This document shows, piece after piece, positions 24,301 through 32,000 of a DNA stretch of 64,000 bases (the first letter of the stretch is position 1; each line of letters opens with the position of its first letter). The notes below the pieces were generated by a model. That model did no database searches and was not told the origin of the DNA. It saw nothing but the letters and a program-made list of their open reading frames with translations. The DNA is from Corallium rubrum (taxonomy: Eukaryota; Cnidaria; Anthozoa; Scleralcyonacea; Coralliidae): positions 8,270,759 through 8,334,758 of the forward strand of contig OZ036000.1 of NCBI GenBank assembly GCA_964035015.1. Reading direction: 5' to 3'. The translations under genes were made by a program, and so were the position numbers.

Positions 24301-26313
24301 ACATTGACCTAAACCATTTTTTGAGATCACCATAAATTGATCATTTTAAGTTTAGTGTTTGCGTTGGGATTAGGTTATTTTGGTCATCAGGTTTGGGTAA
24401 ATGTGATGTAGAGCCTTTAGAATTTTGGTCTAAACATCTTATATTCCATCCACCAGGCTGCGGCGTTTGTCAACAGGAGCCTTCCGGCGATTGTCCTATG
24501 CATGGTCCGCTCCAGTCCCTACGGAAACTCGTCAAGGCTCAACATTACAAACCCGGAACGAAGAACAAAATGCGGTTAACCTATGCTGTGACGTCATTTC
24601 CTCTGGAAGTTCAACTCTGTGAATCCTCTGTTCCAGGCCACTGTTACGGAGTTTGTGCGCGCCAGTTTATTCCCATAGGAACTTGGATTGGGCCATACGA
24701 AGGCATACGATTGGCTGCCGGCGAAGTACGACCAGGAACAGACATGTCTTATATGTGGGAGGTACTACACATAGATTATTATTAATTTTGTTGTCGGTGG
24801 TGGTGATGGTGGTGTAGTTGCTGCTACTACTGTTGTTGATGTTGTCGATAGTGGTGGTGTTGTTGCTGCTACTGCTTTTGTTGTTGTTGCTGCTTTTGCT
24901 GGTGTTGGTGTTAGTGGTGTTGCTGCTGCTGCTGCTGGTATTGTTGTTGTTGCTGTTATTATTGTTGTTACTGTTCTGGTTGATGATGTTGTTGATGATG
25001 ATGATGATGATGTTGTTGCTAATGCTTTTGTCGGTGGTGGTGGTGGTGGTTGTGGTGGTGGTGGTGGTGGTGGTGGTGGTGTTATTGTTATTGCTGTTTC
25101 TCTTGCTATTCTCGTTGGTAATGGTGTTGGTGCTGTTGTTGTCGTTGTTGTTCTTGTTACTGTTGTTCTTGTTGCTGTTGGTGGTGGTGGTGGTATTGGT
25201 GATGTTGCTGCTGCTGGTGCTGCTGGTGTTACTGCCGTTGCTCAATGCTTCTTCTCAGCCATATGTTTTTCTTTAAGATCTATCAAGATGGCCAAATAAC
25301 TTCATATTTAGACGGCAGTGATGAAAGTATCTCCAGTTGGATGAGGTTTATTCGCTGTGCAAGACACAAGCTAGAGCAAAATTTATTTGCCTTTCAGTAT
25401 GGCGGCAATATCTATTACCGCGCCTTTAGGGACATATCTCCGAGAACAGAACTCCTGGTTTGGTATGACGACCATTACGACAAATTTCTTGGAATACCTG
25501 TGGGATTACGAGAAGTAAATCCTGCTTCAACCGGTAAGGATTGATTGGTTAATTTGTTGATTGATTGATTGATCGATTGATTGATTGATTGATTGATTGA
25601 TCGATTGATTGATTGATTGATTGATATTGATTGATTGATAATCCAAGTAATCGTTTTACTTTTCAATCCCTGTAGGACACTTGTTTCCTCAGGATTTTGA
25701 TCGTACAACATCCCAACTAAACCCTTCTTATCCATCGCCATCCAACGTGCCCCCTTCACCAACATTTCATTGTGACGTCATTCAAAGACCAGTTTCGACT
25801 ACTGGAAATGATGTTGTGGAGTGCAGCAAATCTCCCGTCATCGAATCGCTTTCAGTGCTTACGAATACTGCTGGACTTGCCGACGAAACTGCAGACACAA
25901 ACTCTTTGAACCACAGATGCAGCAGCGGCTCACCAAACAGCGAGCATCTGGAAAGCGGTATTTGGCGTTGTGGTCAATGTTTCAAAAGCTTTACCCAGCG
26001 TTCTTTGCTTCAAGTTCATGTTTGTCCACGTCCCCCGGAAAAACCTTACCAATGCGGGCATTGTTCCCAGTATTTTTCACATCCCACCGACCTGCGAACT
26101 CACGTGGTCACCCATAATAGCGAGAGGCCTTTTAAATGCGGTTTTTGTGGTCGTTCGTTCGCGGGCTCAACTACACTGAATAATCATATTCGCACTCACA
26201 CCGGAGAAAAACCTTTTGTTTGTGAAAAATGTGGCAGGCCATTCTCACAGGCTTCGCAACTTAGTCGACATCAAAGAGTCCCTGGCGATTGCCACCGAAA
26301 CAATGTATACTGA
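6247..26313 (+). CDS. PRDM-family PR/SET domain and C2H2 zinc-finger protein, five exons
   Basis: Exons 6247-6324, 7406-7676, 24457-24761, 25278-25533 and 25676-26313 join in phase with GT/AG introns to give 515 residues. The start is the first ATG after an in-frame stop at 6199. Seen: a zinc knuckle (residues 117-133, CCGVC then C..HG), a PR domain at about 157-286 ([29 protein letters not shown]), and four fingers at 402-510. Finger 1 ends H-x-C and finger 4 has an unusually long H-x7-H tail; fingers 2 and 3 are canonical. PRDM proteins are nuclear transcription regulators, and some methylate histone H3. The classical SET NHxC motif is absent, as in most PRDMs. The PR end (FLGIPVGL) recalls PRDM12/14, while the knuckle recalls PRDM4/9/11, so orthology is unclear. 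No KRAB or SSXRD domain is visible. Residues 1-116 are of unknown function. Family assignment is firm; enzymatic activity is unknown. Confidence 0.9.
7406..7676 (+). CDS. PRDM gene exon 2
   Basis: The acceptor is TTCGTTTTAG and the donor is ATTT|GTAAGT. The exon is open for 90 codons and ends in phase 1. It encodes a low-similarity N-terminal region containing [17 protein letters not shown], followed by a Ser/Glu-rich stretch. It is not a KRAB domain. Confidence 0.75.
7943..8083. mobile_element. short fold-back MITE
   Basis: ACGTTTGACTAATTAATTT and the complementary GAGTTAATTAGTCAAACGT end a near-palindrome of about 140 bases inside PRDM intron 2. Confidence 0.75.
8084..11168. other. PRDM intron 2, mostly unique AT-rich DNA
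   Basis: No exon, RNA gene or clear element is supported. A short inverted repeat (CTGGCTAACGTCAGACG) lies at 10022-10043. A degenerate hammerhead-like core (minus strand CTGATGA with AACGTCAG) lies at 11118-11163. Confidence 0.4.
11730..11876. mobile_element. nested fold-back MITE
   Basis: The arms contain GAGTGTTTCATCAGGATATC and its complement, about 47 bases each. A related hairpin with GAGTGTTTTATCAGAT sits at 15606-15895. Both are followed by the same tail, GTGTTTTCCTCATGAATTAT. Confidence 0.75.
12112..12331. mobile_element. nested fold-back MITE
   Basis: The arms contain CGAGAACGCAAGTCATCGCA and its complement; the termini are AAGCCCTA and TAGGGCTT. It is a palindrome of about 220 bases without coding capacity. 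Confidence 0.75.
12565..14735. repeat. repeat region with direct terminal repeats and an internal tandem duplication
   Basis: A segment of about 50 bases beginning ACTATTCTCAGCGGTCTTTC occurs directly at 12568 and 14688. Between them, blocks at about 13130-13760 and 13820-14330 are diverged copies of one another. No coding domain was recognised. It could be an old element with terminal repeats; its class is unknown. Confidence 0.45.
14780..15440. mobile_element. fold-back element
   Basis: The segment with GTGTGGCGGTCTGAGATTG at 14797-14860 is inverted at 15355-15425 (CAATCTCAGACCACCACAC). The interior is AT-rich and non-coding. Confidence 0.55.
15606..15895. mobile_element. MITE related to the one at 11730
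   Basis: It shares AGGAGTGTTTTATCAGAT, CGAGGCGAAGCCGAG and the tail TTTTCCTCATGAATTATTAA with the 11730-12013 copy. Confidence 0.6.
16228..16722. repeat. tRNA-derived SINE copies, duplicated and inverted
   Basis: On the minus strand, 16640 down to 16570 reads as a tRNA-like head: A box TGGCTCAGTGGTCAGAGC and B box GGTCGTGGGTTCAATTCC. The body runs on to about 16468. A second copy with a partial head lies at 16228-16360, and an inverted body fragment lies at 16645-16722. It is a SINE, not a functional tRNA gene. Confidence 0.75.
16796..17421. mobile_element. MITE family A, copy 1
   Basis: The ends read CCGTTCACACGAGT and ACTCGTGTGAACG. The body is shared in inverted orientation with 22895-23492 (for example CAACGGCGTTTTGTGAC). 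About 625 bases, non-coding. Confidence 0.8.
17441..18410. mobile_element. 1-kb fold-back element
   Basis: The ends CACTGGTGGCAAAAATTAAT and ATTAATTTTGACCACCAGTG are inverted repeats. Inner arms with AAACATGCCAAT and ATTGGCATGTTT extend the palindrome. No protein is encoded. Confidence 0.75.
18487..19194. mobile_element. internally deleted hAT transposon with exact target duplication
   Basis: The ends TAGTGCTGTGC and GCACAGCACTA are flanked on both sides by the identical 8-mer GTGAAAAC (18479-18486 and 19195-19202), the hAT hallmark. The minus strand inside encodes the tail of a hAT transposase. CCGGAGC-rich subterminal repeats lie at both ends. Confidence 0.92.
18696..18925 (-). pseudogene. 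hAT transposase C-terminal dimerisation domain remnant
   Basis: The frame reads [14 protein letters not shown], an in-frame stop, then [20 protein letters not shown] and [15 protein letters not shown]. This matches the hAT dimerisation region (pattern P..S..SERVFS..G.I...KR..L). The catalytic part is missing, so the protein cannot be active alone. Confidence 0.85.
19768..19877. mobile_element. short MITE
   Basis: TTAAGGTGAAGTAATACG and CGTATTACCACCCACCTTAA form imperfect ends around a region with repeated CAACATTGTTGC motifs. Confidence 0.45.
20740..21395. repeat. tandem repeat, four copies of about 170 bp
   Basis: ATGTCCATCTTTCTATGAA-like starts lie at about 20759, 20931, 21098 and 21265. 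Each unit contains CAAAATGCAGTTTCTTACGC and TTCTGACACTGCTGAA. The last unit is followed by a tRNA B-box-like sequence on the minus strand (GTTCAAGTCC), hinting at a SINE origin. Confidence 0.7.
21804..22116. mobile_element. fold-back MITE
   Basis: The ends CATGTCCACACTAATTCGTT and AACGGATTAGTGTGGACATG form inverted repeats. About 310 bases, non-coding. Confidence 0.8.
22381..22832. mobile_element. near-perfect fold-back element
   Basis: Arms of about 215 bases run from TTTAAAGGGGTACTC to GAGTATCCCTTTAAA with few mismatches and a loop of about 20 bases near 22605. It would form a very stable hairpin in either transcript. Confidence 0.85.
22895..23492. mobile_element. MITE family A, copy 2 (inverted relative to copy 1)
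   Basis: It matches 16796-17421 in the opposite orientation over almost its whole length, with GTTCACACGAGTCC and GGACTCGTGTGAA ends. Confidence 0.8.
23726..24026. mobile_element. MITE with 48-bp inverted ends
   Basis: CCCTGCAAGTCAGAGCCCCT and AGGGGCTCTGACTCGCAGGG open and close the element. An internal segment (ACTGGTCAAACAAGTTCTAG) is also present at 23638-23660 outside it, so an older copy overlaps here. Confidence 0.7.
24457..24761 (+). CDS. PRDM gene exon 3: zinc knuckle and start of PR domain
   Basis: The acceptor is CCACCAG|GC and the donor is GAG|GTACTA. The exon completes a split TGC codon from exon 2. It carries the Cys/His knuckle and the first half of the PR domain, ending at SYMWE. 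Confidence 0.9.
24786..25250. repeat. trinucleotide microsatellite (TTG/TGG/TGC/TGA) filling PRDM intron 3
   Basis: About 460 bases of nearly pure three-base periodicity begin 24 bases after the donor. Long frames on both strands here (poly-Leu/Val and Asn/Thr/Ser) are artefacts. Confidence 0.95.
25278..25533 (+). CDS. PRDM gene exon 4: core of PR domain
   Basis: The acceptor is TTTCTTTAAG|ATC and the donor is ACCG|GTAAGG. It encodes [16 protein letters not shown] through [11 protein letters not shown] and FLGIPVGL, the most diagnostic part of the PR fold. The RTELLVWY tyrosine is present. Confidence 0.92.
25544..25640. repeat. (TTGA)n microsatellite in PRDM intron 4
   Basis: A pure tetranucleotide run takes up most of the 142-base intron, leaving the donor and the CCCTGTAG acceptor intact. 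Confidence 0.93.
25676..26313 (+). CDS. PRDM gene exon 5: linker and zinc fingers
   Basis: The acceptor is CCCTGTAG|GA and the exon ends at TGA 26311-26313. A Ser/Pro/Thr-rich linker of about 95 residues precedes four Cys2-type fingers beginning at residues 402, 430, 458 and 486. The link between fingers 3 and 4 is the canonical THTGEKPF; the link between 2 and 3 is THNSERPF. Confidence 0.93.
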
Positions 26314-26364
26314 CAACGCACTGCCATATGCACTGTAATATCTAATAGCCTAGGAAAAATTTCT

Positions 26365-26370
26365 ATTAAA
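26365..26370 (+). promoter_or_regulatory. candidate polyadenylation signal ATTAAA for the PRDM gene
   Basis: An ATTAAA hexamer lies 52 bases after the PRDM stop and just before the 24-bp minisatellite. It is the common second-best vertebrate and invertebrate variant. A U/GU-rich tract would be supplied by the minisatellite itself. Confidence 0.35.
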
Positions 26371-26381
26371 AGCCAACCTTG

Positions 26382-26995
26382 TGTTGTCAACTGTAAACAA
26401 TGGTGTGCTATCAACTGTGAACAATGTTGTGTTGTCAACTGTAAACAATGTTGTGCTGTCAACTGTGAACAATGTTGTGTTGTCAACTGTAAACAATGTT
26501 GTGCTGTCAACTGTGAACAATGGTGTGCTATCAACTGTGAACAATGTTGTGTTGTTAACTGTAAACAATATTGTGCTGTCAACTGTGAACAATGGTGTGC
26601 TATCAACTGTGAACAATGTTGTGTTGTCAACTGTAAACAATGTTGTGTTGTCAACTCTGAACAATGGTGTGCTATCAACTGAACAATGTTGTGTTGTCAA
26701 CTGTAAACAATGTTGTGCTGTCAACTTTGAACAATGTTGTGCTGTCAACTGTGAACAATGTGCTGTCAACTGTGAAAAATGTTGTGTTGTCAACTGTCAA
26801 CTGTAAACAATGTTGTGCTGTCAACTGTGAACAATGTTGTGTTGTCAACTGTAACAATGTTGTGTTGTCAACTGTGAACAATGTTGTGCTGCCAACTGTG
26901 AACAATGTTGTGTTGTCAACTGTGAACAATGTTGTGTTGTCAACTGTAAACGATGTTATGCTGTCAACTGCGAACAATGTTGTCCTGTCAACTAT
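26382..26995. repeat. 24-bp minisatellite, about 25 copies, just 3' of the PRDM gene
   Basis: The unit is CAACTGTGAACAATGTTGTG plus TTGT. It alternates GTGAAC/GTAAAC and GTTGT/GCTGT/GGTGT variants, with a few short units near 26680-26870. The length is a multiple of three, so it stays open in several frames without being a gene. Confidence 0.95.
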
Positions 26996-27904
26996 AACGA
27001 CAAGGCTGTATTTGTGCTAAATATTCATATTTGAGTCTTACTGGCCATTTTTTGAACTTTTGAAATACCGGCAAAAAATGTCAAATAAGGCCTTTTTGTG
27101 TCACTGCTTCTATTGAAGCTGTGGCACTATGTCATGAGATGAGGTTCCGATTGGGTGATGAATTTCCGTGTTAACATTTCGGAAGTTATTGGTACTTATG
27201 GATCCAATCAGAACACGAATTACACTTCGGGATTAGGCGGGCAAGTACGGCAGTGCTGTGGGTCACGTGGCAGTGTTCTGATCCGGGACTTTCAGGTTTT
27301 TTTCAATTTTGTGGCCTCGTGTAGTTCAAGTACAGTAAAAGTAAGTCATGCATTTTAATAAATTTAGAAATCTGATTTGGCAGAGCTTTTGACTACTGCG
27401 TAATGCTGGTGGATTGAAAGGGTTTCCTAGTCGGGAGGCAGAATTTATTCCCTGTTCCCACACAGGGAGACCAAGTTAATTCCATGTTTTGGAACCTTAA
27501 AGCTCGTTCGGGGGATAGAATTGATTCGATTTGTGAGAACAGAAAATCTTTTACGAGAGGCAAAAGTCGTTCTTTTCGAGATAAACAATACAGAATTTGC
27601 TCGGAGAGCAACACTGCTAATGGCGATGCCGTGGAGTGCATATTTAGCACTGATAGCAGACCTACCTACATGTAGTGTAATAAAAGTAGCGTGCTGCGTA
27701 GGCAGTGTAGAAACAACAATCGAAATATCGTAAGGTTAGATATACTGCCGAAACAGAGAACGTAGGAGTCTAACGTTTCGAGCGAAGGCCCTTCGTCAGA
27801 AGATGACAAAATATGAAACCTCCATTCACCAAGCTGAAGCATATTCGAAGGTTTTGTTTAATCATGTTACGTGTAAAGTTCAAAATAATTGTGCCACATT
27901 TGTT
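26996..27904. other. intergenic, with an isolated satellite monomer and a hammerhead-like repeat
   Basis: 27038-27115 carries the satellite motif (GGCCATTTTTTGAACTTTTG) 2 kb away from the main array. 27680-27802 is a minus-strand copy of the CTGACGAAGGGCC repeat family. No gene is seen. Confidence 0.6.
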
Positions 27905-28432
27905 TGCCTTCCCTTGTAGACCAACAATCAGGCAATTTACTAGTTCGTCAAAACTTTATAATAAGAGATTTAGACATCGTGATAGAGATCGTTAAGACAA
28001 AAGGTTAAGTCTGGTATAAGAAAGTCTTCCCAAGAATCAAAGCTATATAATATTTCAAGCATTACAAGTCATGGTTTGTGAGTTATGTACATAGAAGCAA
28101 TAGTTTCTTTACAATTCGAGCTATGGGAATTGTGTATTTGACAAATCATCCAGAACGATTTATTGGAAGTAATTTTGACATGTCATGTTTAGATTCTCTA
28201 AATAGTATGTCTAGAGTCTAGACAAGGTACTTGGTGTGATGCCATTATAATACAATCAGTTGCAGATTCATTAAATCTGAGAATGCATATAATTGAATCT
28301 CATCAAAATTTTGCAAACATGACAATCATTAATCCATGTAATTCACACGAAGAACCAAAACCCCTTATTTTATTAGGATATTTGGATGAATTCCATTATG
28401 TATCAACAGTTTCTTTACAACTAAATTTATTT
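27905..28432 (+). pseudogene. OTU-like cysteine protease remnant of a mobile element
   Basis: Readable blocks are RAMGIVYLTNHPERFIGSNF, then GTWCDAIIIQSVADSLNLRI, then LILLGYLDEFHYVST. The GxW-D-x-IIIQAVAD and FHYVS pattern is that of OTU-domain proteins common in invertebrate mobile elements (for example helentron-type elements). FHY would hold the catalytic His. The copy is broken and incomplete, and the host element class is not certain. Confidence 0.65.
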
Positions 28433-29030
28433 TTTTTTGCCATCAACTAAAAAAATATTGTGTCGTGATTCATGAAAAATATAATTCATTTTTTTTATTT
28501 GATTAGATTTGTCAGAAAATGGCAGAGACTACAGGCAAGCTCCAATAACTCAAAATATTAAGTTTAATAAACATAAATTACATGTACTCTTGTTTAATGT
28601 TGACACACAAAATTTTTTATATCATTGTAATCTATATAATATTATTGTCATTTATTTTTACAGTTCATTTGATAACTGTTGTAAATAATAAGCTTTTTTA
28701 ATACAGTCATTTCATCTACATGCTTTCTTGTCTCATCACTAACAGTCTGCTCAGACCTGAGGCCATATATAAGAGAGATACACTTAATAGTTATAAACAC
28801 TAATAATCTTGTAGCTGAGTCTCTTCAAAATTCAATTAGTGCTAATCTTGGGGTTGACCTTTCTCTTTTAGTACGTTCTAAAAGCGAAGTATCTATTACT
28901 CTATTAGGTTAAAAATGTTGTAGTAATCCGTTGCTCTGTTCTTTCAATGCACAGTTTATGCAAAACCACTCAGATGTATTAGCAGTGACACATGTACCCT
29001 CTGTGTACCTATATTTAGAGCTGCTGCAGC
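28433..29030. other. AT-rich intergenic, no gene
   Basis: Nothing beyond very AT-rich DNA is seen. It could be further decayed mobile-element sequence continuing from the OTU remnant. Confidence 0.35.
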
Positions 29031-32000
29031 AAAAAGGGGTTATTTAATTCACCGATTTTGGCCATTTTTCGAACTTTTGAATTGGGTCAAAGAACGTCAA
29101 ATAAAGCCTTCTAGATCTTCTGTGGGAAGGAGAGGGCTGTAATTTGGCTAAAAAATTTTTTTTTGATTTTTTTTAAAAAATCCTGGAAAAAAAGTAAAGG
29201 GGTTAGCCTTTACTTTTTGACCAATTTTGGTCACTTTTGAAACTTTTGAGTAAGGGTCAAAAACGGTTAAATAAAGTTGTTTTAAACCTTCTGTGAAAAG
29301 GAGAAGGCTGTATTTTGGCTAAAAATAATTTTTTTTGATTTTTTTTAAAATATCCGGGGAAAAAAAGTAAAGGGGTTAGGCTTTACTTTTTGTAAAGGGG
29401 TTAGCCTTTACTTTTTGACCGATTTTGGTCACTTTTGAAACTTTTGAGTTAGGATCCAAAACGGTTAAATAAAGTCGTTTTAAACCTTCTGTGAAAAGGA
29501 GAAGGCTGTATTTTGGCTAAAAATATTTATATTGATTTTCTGAAAAAAAATCTGGGGAAAAAAAAGTAAAGGGGTTAGCCTTTCCTTTTTGTAAAGGGGT
29601 TAGCCTTTAATTTTTGACCGATTTTGGTCACTTTTGAAACTTTTGAGTTAGGGTCAAAAACGGATAAATAAAGTCGTTTTAAATCTTCTATGACAAGGAG
29701 AAGGCTGTATTTTGGATAAAAATATTTTTTTGGATTTTTTGAAAAAAATCCGGAACAAAAAAGTAAAGGGGTTAGCCTTTACTTTTTGACCGATTTTGGT
29801 CACTTTTGAAACTTTTCAGTTAGAGTCAAAAACGGTTAAATAAAGTCGTTTTAAATCTTCTATGAGAAGGAGAAGGCTATATTTTGGATAAAAATATTTT
29901 TTTGGATTTTTTGAAAAAAATCCGGAAAAAAAAAGTAAAGGGGTTAGCTTTTACTTTTTGTAAAGGGGTAGCCTTTACTTTTTGGCCGATTTTGTTCACT
30001 TTTGAAACTTTTGAGTTAGGGTCAAAAACGGTTAAATAAAGTCGTTTTAAACCTATGAAAAGGAGAAGGCTGTATTTTGGCTAAAAATATTTATATTGAT
30101 TTTTTTAAAAAAATCCGGGGAAAAAAAAGTAAAGGGGTTAGCCTTTACTTTTTGACCGATTTTGGTCACTTTTGAAACTTTTGAGTTAGGGTCAAAAACG
30201 GTTAAATAAAGTCGTTTTAAATCTTCTATGACAAGGAGAAGGCTGTATTTTGGATAAAAATATTTTTTTGGATTTTTTGAAAAAAATCCGGAAGAAAAAA
30301 GTAAAGGGGTTAGCCTTTAATTTTTGACCGATTTTGGTCACTTTTGAAACTTTTGAGTTAGAGTCAAAAACCGTTAAATAAAGTCGTTTTAAATCTTCTA
30401 TGAGAAGGAGAAGGCTATATTTTGGATAAAAATATTTTTTTGGATTTTTTGAAAAAAGTCCGGAAAAAAAAAAGTAAAGGGGTTAGCTTTTACTTTTTGA
30501 CCGATATTGGCAATTTATTTTTAATTTGTGTAAATATATGCAATTTTTTAAAATAAATTTTTACGAGCAAAAATATTTTTAATTTATGTAAATGTATGCA
30601 AAGTTTTCAATATTTATTTTTAATTGTGTAAATTTATGCAATTTTTTTAAAAAAATTTTAAGAGCAAAAATATTTTTAATTTATGTAAATTTATATATAA
30701 TTTATGCAAATTTTTCGACATTTGTTTTTAATTTATTTAAATAAATGCAAATTTTGTCTTAATTTATGTAAACTTATTTATTAAAATTAACTATAATAAA
30801 TTTTGACAACAACAAAAAATTCAATTCAAAAATATATTTGCTTCTTTAAAATTTATTACAACTCTTCAAACACCTGCAAAATCAAATAGAAAACTCAATT
30901 AATACAGCGAGACAACGATAATATACAAAGGCTATGTTTGTGCTTCCATAATTTTTTTCGATTTTTTTTTAAAAAATACGGAAAAAAGAAGTAAAGGGGT
31001 TAGCCTTTACTTTTTGTAAAGGGGTTAGCCTTTACTTTTTGACCGATTTTGGTCACTTTTGAAACTTTTGAGTTAGGATCCAAAACGGTTAAATAAAGTC
31101 GTTTTAAACCTGTGAAAAGGAGAAGGCTGTATTTTGGCTAAAAATATTTATATTGATTTTCTGAAAAAAAATCCGGGGGAAAAAAAGTAAAGGGGTTAGC
31201 CTTTCCTTTTTGTAAAGGGGTTAGTCTTTACTTTTTTACCGATTTTGGTCACTTTTGAAACTTTTCAGTTCGGGTCAAAAACCGTTAAATAAAGTCGTTC
31301 TAAATCTTCTATGAGAAGGAGAAGGCTGTATTTTGACTAAAAAAAATTTTTTTTTGATTTTTTTCAAAAAATCGGGGGGGGGGGAAGTAAAAGGGTTAGC
31401 CTTTACTTTTTGACCGATTTTGGTCACTTTTGAAACTTTTGAGTTAGGATCCAAAACGGTTAAATAAAGTCGTTTTAAACCTTCTATGAAAAGGAGAAGG
31501 CTGTATTTTGGCTAAAAATATTTGTATTGATTTTTTAAAAAAAATCCGGGGAAAAAAAAGTAAAGGGGTTAGCCTTTACTTTTTGACCGATTTTGGTCAC
31601 TTTTGAAACTTTTGAGTTAGGGTCAAAAACGGTTAAATAAAGTCGTTTTAAATCCTCTATGAGAAGGGGAAGGTTGTATTTTGGATAAAAATATTTTTTT
31701 GGATTTTTTGAAAAAAATCCGGAAGAAAAAAGTAAAGGGGTTAGCCTTTACTTTTTGTAAACGGGTTATTAGCCTTTACTTTTTGACCGATTTTGGTCAC
31801 TTTTGAAACTTTTCAGTTAGGGTCAAAAACGGTTAAATAAAGTCGTTTTAAATCTTCTATGAGAAGGAGAAGGCTGTATTTTGGATAAAAATATTTTTTG
31901 GGATTTTTGGAAAAAAAATCCGGGAAAAAAGGTAAAGGGGTCACCTTTACTTTTTGTAAAGGGGTTAGCCTTTACATTTTGACCGATTTTGGTCACTTTT

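Noticed and set aside
24667-25276. Asn/Thr-rich (-) and Leu/Val-rich (+) open frames
   Set aside because: Trinucleotide microsatellite within PRDM intron 3, with no non-repeat coding content beyond the antisense of the true exon.
26271-27020. Several overlapping frames on both strands over the 24-bp repeat
   Set aside because: The unit length is a multiple of three, so frames stay open. The content is only the repeat.
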